From Kazachstania africana CBS 2517 (taxonomy: Eukaryota > Ascomycota > Saccharomycetes > Saccharomycetales > Saccharomycetaceae): a stretch of DNA of 64,000 nt. This document shows positions 1 through 7,469 of the stretch, in pieces; within the stretch, counting starts at the first letter, position 1, and each line of letters begins with the position of its first letter. Made by a program: the position numbers and the translations under genes. The notes beneath the pieces are model-generated. The model did not search any database. It saw only the letters and a program-made list of their open reading frames with translations, and was not told the origin of the DNA. The DNA is taken from NCBI RefSeq assembly GCF_000304475.1, contig NC_018947.1, positions 310,001 through 374,000 of the forward strand. The letters are read 5' to 3'.

Positions 1-388
1 CACGAAATAAGAAGAATTCGGTACCTGCATATTTTGCTACTGGAGGGTCACAGATGGACAAGACGGTAAGCTCAGGGAAGCAGCAGCACGTCAGTGAATG
101 TTATCGTGAAGTTCCCTACGTAGAGAAATCTTGTGAATAGCAGTGGCAGAAGGGTCATCCCCAGAATTCATTAGACGGATGTCACGAGCCGTAGTGGATC
201 AACCCTTTACATCAAGATACATTCAAGATGAAGGACAAAATCCGATCATTATGCGGAACACACACGCTACCACGACGAATAGAGATGTCCCACCCCTTTG
301 TGGCATCCCAGCATATATATATAGTGTATATGATTCATTCAGAATCATGGATTGCTATGTCTACTTGGTAACGGATCCATCACTAGCA
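1..388. other. left-edge region upstream of the reticulon gene
   Basis: No gene can be supported here. A TATA-like ATATATATATA lies at 313-323, about 65 bases before the ATG chosen for the reticulon gene. The reticulon frame stays open upstream to a GTG at 143, with ATGs at 179, 251 and 347, but that stretch shows no recognisable domain. A 28-codon frame at 54-140 is unremarkable. Confidence 0.5.
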
Positions 389-1120
389 ATGCAAGGTTCA
401 CGTAAGCTTCCAAAGAGTCAAAATCATACCCATTCAAGGGAGCAATTGAAGCACAGTTGTCTGCAAAATGATCTCCTTCTTTGGAAAAACCCTTTAAAGA
501 CGTGCAAATATTTCTTAATTGCCATTTCTTCCCTTTTACTATTCAAATTCATCAACAATTTCATATCTCTGGCATTCAAACTGTTCTCCTATATTCTATT
601 TGCAACTGGTTCCATTGAGTTCATTTCAACCAGGGTGCTTGGTCAGAAGCATGGTATTATTTCAGTGTTTGCTCGTGAAAACCATTTGAATGAGGTCAAA
701 CAACCTGACTTGCACGTGAAGGATAATGTATGTAAAGCAGTGGACTCCATGCAGAGGAAGCTAATTGACCTAGTTATACCTGCCTCTGTAAAGAAAACTA
801 TAAATACTGGTTTAGTGCTTTTCATACTTCATAAAGCCATTTTACTGACCTCCGTCTGGTCCGTTGCTTTGATGTTGGTTATAATGCTATTTACGGTGCC
901 ACTATTTTACAATCTATATTTTGAAGAAGTACATTCAATAATGGATTATGTCTATGATAATTACATTGAGGCGTGGATTAAAAGGTTTAAGAAAAAGACA
1001 GACACTATGGTGACCAGGACTAATGAAAAGCTGGGAGACCCAGTTCACAAGTACAAAGAAAACGTTGTTGAACATGAGCCTGTGGACTCGAAACCAGGTG
1101 ACGATGAAATGATATTGTGA
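389..1120 (+). CDS. RTN1: reticulon-like ER membrane-shaping protein
   Basis: The product is a 243-residue reticulon homology domain protein. Reticulons insert hydrophobic hairpins in the cytosolic leaflet and curve tubular ER and the nuclear envelope near pores. The domain starts about residue 25 with DLLLWKNPLKTCKYF, followed by two long hydrophobic stretches (about residues 38-70 and 140-175) separated by a hydrophilic loop, and a charged tail. The wording (LLLW-NP, ILFATGSIEF, LGQ) is closer to S. cerevisiae Rtn1 than Rtn2, although the neighbour ACK1 matches the RTN2 locus (YDL204W). I chose the ATG at 389 because yeast reticulons begin only about 20-30 residues before the domain and a TATA-like element sits just upstream. 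Longer in-frame starts at 179, 251 and 347 cannot be excluded. The gene ends 33 bases from the convergent ACK1. Confidence 0.85.
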   Translation: MQGSRKLPKSQNHTHSREQLKHSCLQNDLLLWKNPLKTCKYFLIAISSLLLFKFINNFISLAFKLFSYILFATGSIEFISTRVLGQKHGIISVFARENHLNEVKQPDLHVKDNVCKAVDSMQRKLIDLVIPASVKKTINTGLVLFILHKAILLTSVWSVALMLVIMLFTVPLFYNLYFEEVHSIMDYVYDNYIEAWIKRFKKKTDTMVTRTNEKLGDPVHKYKENVVEHEPVDSKPGDDEMIL

Positions 1121-1153
1121 ATATATATTTTAATAGGATGAAAAAAAAAACAA

Positions 1154-2458
1154 CTACATACTATGAAGTAATTCGATAGCTTTATTATTACCTGAATTCG
1201 CACTATTTGTTAAATGAATCTTGGCCAAATTTAAATCGGTTTCACATCCAATCCCATTAAGATAGTAGTAACCAAGTATTAATTCATTTCTTGGAAATTT
1301 TGTCTTATTATTTGCATGACAGCTTCTATGAATCCACTTGAATGATTCAGTATCATTGGGTTGCAAAACATTCGGTATCCCAGTCAAATACCACCCACTA
1401 ATTCCCAACATCCCTATGACATTAGGTTGTTTCTTACGGTCAGTACTTGGAGTAACAGATTTGATGTACCATGCTAGGGACTTGGATGCATTCACGGGTA
1501 ATCCCAATTCACCCATTTCATAACAATGACCCAGTTTCCATTGTGCTAGGGAATAGTCATACAATGTAGCACATTTATGATAGTATGTCAATGCCTTCTC
1601 ATTATCTTTAAATTTGGAAATATCACCATCAAATTCGGCAATAATTTTATCTTTCAAACTAGGTATCAAATAATCAAATTCGTACAATTTACCCAATTCA
1701 TAACATGCTTGACTGGAATTACCAAATTTTATGGACATTAATAACCAATTTATACCTAATTTGAGATTCCATTTCCCCTTCACAACTTCGTAAGTATAAA
1801 ATATACCTAATTTAAACATACAATCACTATTGTTACAATTTATCGCACCGATCTTGTAATAGGCGAATGCCTCTGCCAAATGATCGATAACATCGTTCGG
1901 TATACCCTTTCTAAATTCAAAACTTATACCTGAACGGAATGCACAGTCTGGATGACCTAATTTGGCACCTTCGATGTAGTATCGTAATGCCATCGAATCA
2001 TCTTTTCTTATAACTTGATTTATTGTGTTAAAATCAACTTTTACAGGGAAATTTTCTGGCAAACTATGTGAATAGAAGCAACCCAGAAGATGTATTGCCT
2101 CAGGAAACTTCATATTCGCCAACTTGGAAAGTAGCTTAAATGCGTATTCCAATATGACTTTCCTATTGGAGTCTATATCACGTTCGTCAGTCAATTCTCT
2201 TGACAATCTCTCACAATTAATGTTATAATTTTTAATAAATTTCAAATCCTGAGATTTTATAATCAATTGTTTGAACCATTTCAACTGTAGATCCGGATCA
2301 AAAGTCGGTAATTCCTTGATAACCTCATTATACAGCTGTCTATACTGTATGACAAACTCATCTTCCTCCAAGGGTTCATCCACCGTCAAATTGTCCATCA
2401 TATTTTCCAACGGTTCCATCTTAATATGTCTATTGTAGCGTTCTTCCAACGAATTCAT
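1154..2458 (-). CDS. ACK1: Sel1-repeat protein, ACK1 family
   Basis: This 434-residue protein has Sel1-like (short TPR-type) repeats from about residue 120 to the end, visible as recurring Ala/Gly/Leu patterns such as ALRYYIEGAKLGHPDCAFR and KIHLTNSANSGNNKAIELL. The closest yeast relatives are Ack1 and the Skt5/Shc1 chitin synthase activators. Position decides for ACK1: it lies between a reticulon gene and MRPL11, exactly as YDL204W-YDL203C-YDL202W. Ack1 is reported to act upstream of the cell wall integrity pathway and to be found at mitochondria. The protein is shorter than I recall for S. cerevisiae (about 620 residues), apparently lacking a long low-complexity N-terminal part. The start is an ATG. 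It converges with the reticulon gene and diverges from MRPL11 across 250 bases. Confidence 0.8.
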   Translation of the reverse strand: MNSLEERYNRHIKMEPLENMMDNLTVDEPLEEDEFVIQYRQLYNEVIKELPTFDPDLQLKWFKQLIIKSQDLKFIKNYNINCERLSRELTDERDIDSNRKVILEYAFKLLSKLANMKFPEAIHLLGCFYSHSLPENFPVKVDFNTINQVIRKDDSMALRYYIEGAKLGHPDCAFRSGISFEFRKGIPNDVIDHLAEAFAYYKIGAINCNNSDCMFKLGIFYTYEVVKGKWNLKLGINWLLMSIKFGNSSQACYELGKLYEFDYLIPSLKDKIIAEFDGDISKFKDNEKALTYYHKCATLYDYSLAQWKLGHCYEMGELGLPVNASKSLAWYIKSVTPSTDRKKQPNVIGMLGISGWYLTGIPNVLQPNDTESFKWIHRSCHANNKTKFPRNELILGYYYLNGIGCETDLNLAKIHLTNSANSGNNKAIELLHSM

Positions 2459-2708
2459 TTCTCAATTTTTTTGTTCTATTTCATAATTTGAACAATTATA
2501 CACCAGTAAGGCCACTCAAAACACGTTACAATGCTCTTTAGCAGGTATATTTGCTCTCAAAATAAACCGTTTGGCTGAATCTTTCAATGAGATGAGATCT
2601 TCGTATTAATTAATTTTCTTTTCTGGGGTCGAAGAAATAAAAAAACATCAAATGGTCCGGGTACTGAGTAAATCACACTATCTCACACTAAGCAGTTGAA
2701 AGTAAAGC

Positions 2709-3488
2709 ATGTTGAAGATGATGCTGAGTGGGTCATCAGTGGCGGTGCGTGGGGCATATGTGATGGTTAGGAATGGTGGTGGTGGTCTGCTTGGGGCCAG
2801 GCGGTATGCTACTGCGGATGTGAGCCGGAGAGTGTTGAGGTTCCCACCTGCTGTGACGGCCAAACCAGGCAAACTGAAAAGGCATGGTAGGAATACAGTG
2901 AAGCCAGTGGACTCTAGAAAGACGTTTTTGGTGGACCTTTACAAGTACTTGATGGAGTCTCAGAAGATGGTCATTCTTTTGCATTATAATAACCTTACCA
3001 AGGTGGAAGACCATTCTTTCAGGTACCGAGTAGGGTCGATCAATCAAGGTAAATTCTACCAAATCAGAAACAATTTGTTCCAAGTATATTTGAAAAACTC
3101 TAGGAGACAGGATCCATGTGCACCATTGACCCTCAAGGACAAGTCATTGTTGCAATGGAACCATCCTCTTTTACCTTTATTGTGTGGTCCCACGGCGATA
3201 GTAACGTTCAAAGAGACAGATCCAACTGCCATTGCAAAACTAGTGAAATTGCTGGCCACTATGGGCGATAAGTTACTGATGATTGGGGGTCAAATAGACG
3301 GTGAAGTGATGACCAACGCTCAGTTGCTGCAATTCAGTAAATTACCATCAATGCCACAGATGCAAGCACAGTTAGTTAACCACCTACAACTATTAGCAGG
3401 TGGTCACCTGACACAAACGTTAGAGGCAAATTACAGAAATCTCTATTTGACCTTAAAATCACATTCTGATAACATCTCCAAAGAATAA
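2709..3488 (+). CDS. MRPL11: mitochondrial large-subunit ribosomal protein uL10m
   Basis: The 259-residue product fits Mrpl11, the L10 protein of the mitochondrial large ribosomal subunit, which anchors the L7/L12 stalk. The N-terminus is rich in Arg, Gly, Ala and Ser without acidic residues for about 60 residues, as in a cleaved mitochondrial presequence. The body has the L10 pattern, with SRKTFLVDLYKYLMESQKMVILLHYNNL near residues 76-103 and a region ending in a conserved-looking GGQIDGEVMTNAQLLQFSKLP. Length is close to the S. cerevisiae protein (about 249). It sits between ACK1 and MGT1 as in YDL203C-YDL202W-YDL200C; TRM8 (YDL201W), expected next, is missing. Its stop lies 37 bases from the convergent MGT1 stop. 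Confidence 0.85.
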   Translation: MLKMMLSGSSVAVRGAYVMVRNGGGGLLGARRYATADVSRRVLRFPPAVTAKPGKLKRHGRNTVKPVDSRKTFLVDLYKYLMESQKMVILLHYNNLTKVEDHSFRYRVGSINQGKFYQIRNNLFQVYLKNSRRQDPCAPLTLKDKSLLQWNHPLLPLLCGPTAIVTFKETDPTAIAKLVKLLATMGDKLLMIGGQIDGEVMTNAQLLQFSKLPSMPQMQAQLVNHLQLLAGGHLTQTLEANYRNLYLTLKSHSDNISKE

Positions 3489-3524
3489 ATGAATCTTGTA
3501 ATATATCGTATATACGCTATGTTT

Positions 3525-4067
3525 TCACTTGTAAATATGAACACCTTCTCGTTCTAAAAGACGTTTCTTTACGTCAATGCCCCACCTGTATCCCACAAGA
3601 TCTTTCCCAGATGATCCCACCACAGAATGACATGGCACTAAGACTGCAAGCTTATTCTCCCCACAGGCCCGCCCCACTGCTCGACATGAATTGCTGGAAC
3701 CCACTTCCTTCGCAATTTCAGAGTATGTCTTTACTGTACCTGATGGAATCTTTACCAGTTGATCCCATACTTTCTTCTGAAAATCCGTACCAAACATATA
3801 CTCATATTCAAGCTCAGGTGCCTTCTTACCGTCTAAAAGTTGCATGTACTGTTCACACATAATGTCCATCGAATGCTTACTGTCCTTTAGTAAATAGTAG
3901 TCTATCTTCTTGGCTTTACCCAATTTTTTGAATGTTTCCTGTGCACCTTTCAACAAAGTGGCTTTATTTCTACCTAACGAAACATATACAAGTCTATTCT
4001 TTCTTGCTACAAGCAAAGCCTGCACAAAATCACAATCCAGGAACTGATACGTCAAACTCTCGTGCAT
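3525..4067 (-). CDS. MGT1: O6-methylguanine-DNA methyltransferase
   Basis: The product removes alkyl groups from O6 of guanine by irreversible transfer to its own cysteine. The C-terminal AGT fold is clear: FGTDFQKKVWDQLVKIPSG, then a helix-turn-helix CRAVGRACGENKLA with the arginine that enters the DNA, then LVPCHSVVGSSG with nucleophile Cys146. The family motif is PCHRV; here the residue after His is Ser148, which is unusual. The open frame continues upstream to a GTG at 4100, but the first ATG is at 4067 and gives 180 residues, close to the yeast enzyme (188). A perfect 13-bp triple repeat lies just upstream of the ATG. Neighbours match YDL202W and YDL199C. The gene is transcribed towards MRPL11. 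Confidence 0.92.
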   Translation of the reverse strand: MHESLTYQFLDCDFVQALLVARKNRLVYVSLGRNKATLLKGAQETFKKLGKAKKIDYYLLKDSKHSMDIMCEQYMQLLDGKKAPELEYEYMFGTDFQKKVWDQLVKIPSGTVKTYSEIAKEVGSSNSCRAVGRACGENKLAVLVPCHSVVGSSGKDLVGYRWGIDVKKRLLEREGVHIYK

Positions 4068-4076
4068 TTTTCCAGC

Positions 4077-4115
4077 CTTGCTTTCACGTCTTGCTTTCAC
4101 GTCTTGCTTTCACGT
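4077..4115. repeat. 13-bp tandem repeat, three exact copies, in the MGT1 leader
   Basis: The unit CTTGCTTTCACGT (plus strand) occurs three times without a mismatch, ending 9 bases before the MGT1 initiation codon at 4067. It falls in the 5' leader or core promoter. Thirteen bases is not a multiple of three, so a coding role is unlikely. Confidence 0.95.
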
Positions 4116-4216
4116 CTTCTTCTTTTCATTAGATTTCACATTTTTTTCACTTGCAATTTTTAATATTCGCTATATATTATGTCTTAATTAACTAGTGATA
4201 TGCTATATATTGTAGC

Positions 4217-6154
4217 CTACAGGCTACTGCGGTTGTGTGAGTCTATGGATCCATACGATATGGCATTGCTCTCAGCGTCGTCACTTCTGCTACTCATCCC
4301 ATTTCGTCTAATAAATTTATTTACAAAGATTGATATGTTTTCTGAGCCTCTTCTTAGGTTTTTCAAGACCACCTTATCTTCTTCAGTTTGATGCTTCTTG
4401 AAATTCGCTACATCTTCAATAGTAGGTGGCTCAATTAAGTTACTAGTTCTTGATGCATTGAAACTTCTTATGCTTGAGCTTGGTATAATTTCTATCACGC
4501 TTTCCTCATCTGCAACGATTTCACCATTATTATTAGTGTCACCGACATCCTCCAGGGGCAGCCTTATCGTGTCATAATAGTATTTACGAATGAAATAGAA
4601 ACTTATACCGATGCACGTTAAATTGAATAAATAAATCCATCGTGTATTGCCTGGATTATTCCAGATTAAATATCCAGCGATAAATTCAAAGGCTGCATTG
4701 ATTAGAAATCTTAGCGTCATAGCTGTTAAAATTAATCTAAATTCGCTACCAGCTGCTGCCACTTCAAATAAGTAGGTGACAGATATTGGTGCCCATGTAA
4801 AACCAATAATGATCTGGAAAAATGCAATGAGTAGACAGCTGATATTGGGTATGTTGCTTATTATCAAAAATAGCAGTATGATCATTAACATCGGTATGCT
4901 TAATAACAGGATTTGCTTTTGGTTAAGCTTATTTATTAGATGCAAGTATATTTGGCCCATTAATGCCAACACATGTACTGTGAATATTGACGCTGTGACT
5001 AATAAAGTCTCCGTGGTATCTTTGAAATTTACTATAACCGGCATGAAGATGTTAAATAATGTCGTACCGTTAACGACTGTGAAAGTGGATAAACTTAACA
5101 TTATTAACAGTTTTTTCTTTGAATTGGCAAATATATCTCTTGCATCGTTTTCCTGGTTTGTGCTAAAGGGAATTGCCTGTTTAATTCTCTGATATTCTCT
5201 TTTTACCTTTGGATGGTTAATGTCACCATTATTATAAAGGTTAGTTATTGCAATGAACCCTTCCAAATCGAAATTGTTGGACAATAGCCAATATGGTGTT
5301 TCGACAATAATTAGATACGAGACGGTTAGGACTACACAACACAATATGGATTGAATTATTAATACAGTAGGCAAATTACCACTAACCATTGCATAACATG
5401 TCCAGATACCGATACAGAATCCAAATAGATAGTTTGCAATGAAATAGCAAAGCAATCTGGTTCGATTAATGAAGGTTAAAATTTCAAAAATATAAAATGG
5501 CAAAATAAAACTCAATAGCCCCATACCGATGCCCAAGAGTGATCTTCCCCCGAGAAATGCCAAATGGGTCAAATCATCATGAAATAACAAGCAGATAACT
5601 GAGCCCACAACCAAACAAAAACTTCCAATAAGTATAATTTGTCTCCTTCCATGAGTACGTAAATAGCCTATCCATTCGAATGCAATCAGACTCAAAAATG
5701 CAAAAAAATCCATAATGGATACACTGACTGCAAATTCAACTTCTGTATGCGATGCTTTGTTCAATTGTAGTAACATCCCAGGCAATAACCCATAACAGAA
5801 TCCAATTGTGAAATTGAGTAGTACAACATTCACAATTAAGAACCACAATAGATGATCGAAGGAGCCCTTTTTCAACTCTAGATCAGAGCTCACCTGGTTC
5901 AGTATATGTATATGTTCTCCTCCAGAACTAGTAGAAAGAGATAAGTTTGGTAGACTGGAAGGATATTTTACTACTACGGTACTATCTCTGTAGAGACTAT
6001 TTCTTCTTGATTTGGACTCTAGATGCATTGCATTAGATTTATCGAAGGAAAAAATATCAGGATCTTTCCTTGGCAATGAGGTAAAATTTTCATCAGTTTG
6101 TTCTTCATTGAAAGCTCTGGCCCTTCGGGAGCCTCTTTCAATCACGTTTGCCAT
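4217..6154 (-). CDS. putative major facilitator (sugar-type) transporter, YDL199C family
   Basis: This 645-residue membrane protein has a hydrophilic N-terminus of about 100 residues, around twelve hydrophobic segments from residue 100 to 515, and a hydrophilic tail of about 130 residues. The layout fits an MFS sugar-porter relative, with features such as GFCYGLLPGML in the first segment, a loop with LRTHGRRQIILIGSFCLV resembling the D/R-G-RR motif between TM2 and TM3, and VETPYWLL near the end of TM6 like the sugar-porter PESPRWL motif. The position between MGT1 and GGC1 is that of YDL199C, an uncharacterised S. cerevisiae transporter of similar length. The substrate is unknown. The motifs are degenerate compared with hexose transporters, so it may not carry hexoses. 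The start ATG is clear. Confidence 0.85.
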   Translation of the reverse strand: MANVIERGSRRARAFNEEQTDENFTSLPRKDPDIFSFDKSNAMHLESKSRRNSLYRDSTVVVKYPSSLPNLSLSTSSGGEHIHILNQVSSDLELKKGSFDHLLWFLIVNVVLLNFTIGFCYGLLPGMLLQLNKASHTEVEFAVSVSIMDFFAFLSLIAFEWIGYLRTHGRRQIILIGSFCLVVGSVICLLFHDDLTHLAFLGGRSLLGIGMGLLSFILPFYIFEILTFINRTRLLCYFIANYLFGFCIGIWTCYAMVSGNLPTVLIIQSILCCVVLTVSYLIIVETPYWLLSNNFDLEGFIAITNLYNNGDINHPKVKREYQRIKQAIPFSTNQENDARDIFANSKKKLLIMLSLSTFTVVNGTTLFNIFMPVIVNFKDTTETLLVTASIFTVHVLALMGQIYLHLINKLNQKQILLLSIPMLMIILLFLIISNIPNISCLLIAFFQIIIGFTWAPISVTYLFEVAAAGSEFRLILTAMTLRFLINAAFEFIAGYLIWNNPGNTRWIYLFNLTCIGISFYFIRKYYYDTIRLPLEDVGDTNNNGEIVADEESVIEIIPSSSIRSFNASRTSNLIEPPTIEDVANFKKHQTEEDKVVLKNLRRGSENISIFVNKFIRRNGMSSRSDDAESNAISYGSIDSHNRSSL

Positions 6155-6365
6155 TGCTTATTATCTCTACTACTTCGCCATTGTAGTATGAAGTGTATCT
6201 GAAATTTAATATTCGGACTTTATTTTCAATATTTAGTCAAAAGCTCTTCTCTAATAAATATCATAGAAACAGTTGATAGGTGTAGATTGGGCATGGTAAT
6301 CAGCCATCTGTAATGGCCGACTGTTATATTTTTACTATTTACAAAGATTTATATACAAATTGTGG

Positions 6366-7271
6366 CTACTTTTTCTGTAGCAGCTCATCAAATTTTGGAA
6401 TTAATGACTGAGCCACTGCAAACGAAAAGACTAGCTTGGGTCCTGTGATTAATAGCTTGGGGGTCAATCCTTTGAAGAATGCTGTTATTCCTTCTGATTT
6501 GAGCGTATTTTGTACAATTTTCCATCCACTTTCACTACTATTGAAATTTTTATTTTGAATTCTTGTCTTGATGACATCTAATGGTGCAGAGATAATTAAT
6601 GATGCTGATGCGCCAAAGATCGATGAGATAAAATTTTGCGTCCATGTAGCTTGTGTGTAGTCCTTCAAACCTAAGACATATTCCTTAGCAAAAGCATTAC
6701 CACCGAACAAAGCGAATGAACCAGGTGCATTTCTTGCAGCAGTCCAGCCCCATCCTTTATACAAGTTACCCAAGCCTTCTTCTTTTAGAATCTTAACGAA
6801 ATTTCTTCCTTTGAAAGCATCTGGATTGGTTTGTCTCTTAATCTTAAGCACATCCAAAGGTAATAAAACAATTTCACCAATACCAATGAGAGAACCCGCA
6901 GTTGCGGATCTCATGGCCTTACCGGTCTTTTGTCCAAATGCAGCATTGAAGTCGTTTTCAAAGTTCCTATTCAAATATTCATTGACAAACGGTTGACCAC
7001 CATATTTATAGACACGTTGTAACACTTTGTATGAAGCAGCGTACCCTAATCCAGGAAACAAAGTGAAAACTCTTTTCATGAAATTGATATCTGCATATTC
7101 ACGGAATATAACTGAGTTTAATTTAGATAGATTTGTAACTTTTGTATGATTCGACATTAATCTTTTTGATATGGTGTCCACGGGGTGGAATACACCGATT
7201 TCTAGGATACCTGCAGACGCAGAACCTAACAATCTTGCAGTACCACTTTGCTTTCTATCGTCAGTAGCCAT
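6366..7271 (-). CDS. GGC1: mitochondrial GTP/GDP carrier
   Basis: Ggc1 exchanges GTP and GDP across the mitochondrial inner membrane and affects iron balance. The 301-residue protein is a typical mitochondrial carrier with three repeats of about 100 residues. The PX[DE]XX[KR] signatures are visible as HPVDTISK (30-36), LPLDVLKIK (near 137) and APLDVIKTR (near 227), each followed by the glycine-bearing matrix helix (GLGNLYKGWGW; GITAFFKGLTPK). Length equals the S. cerevisiae protein. The neighbours YDL199C and the ASF2-position gene agree with YDL198C. The next gene upstream is on the same strand, 198 bases away. Confidence 0.95.
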   Translation of the reverse strand: MATDDRKQSGTARLLGSASAGILEIGVFHPVDTISKRLMSNHTKVTNLSKLNSVIFREYADINFMKRVFTLFPGLGYAASYKVLQRVYKYGGQPFVNEYLNRNFENDFNAAFGQKTGKAMRSATAGSLIGIGEIVLLPLDVLKIKRQTNPDAFKGRNFVKILKEEGLGNLYKGWGWTAARNAPGSFALFGGNAFAKEYVLGLKDYTQATWTQNFISSIFGASASLIISAPLDVIKTRIQNKNFNSSESGWKIVQNTLKSEGITAFFKGLTPKLLITGPKLVFSFAVAQSLIPKFDELLQKK

Positions 7272-7469
7272 TTGTTGGAGAATTGCTCGAATACTTGGAC
7301 GTTTACTGTTGTTTTTGATCTTTCTTCTAGATCATCGAATTTGATGTTTTCATTTACATTTTTCCAGCTCGACAAACAAGCGAAACTTGTTATGTGGAAA
7401 GCCATCACGAATAAAGATATATATATTATTGAACTAATTGAAGCATTATATGAGATTGAAAAATATATG

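Noticed and set aside
3525..4100. Longer MGT1 frame starting at 4100
   Set aside because: The first codon is GTG inside the 13-bp repeat; the ATG at 4067 gives the family length.
7352..7362. Perfect yeast origin consensus ATTTACATTTT (also at 35413-35423)
   Set aside because: About three matches per 64 kb on two strands are expected by chance at this composition, so no origin can be claimed without flanking evidence.
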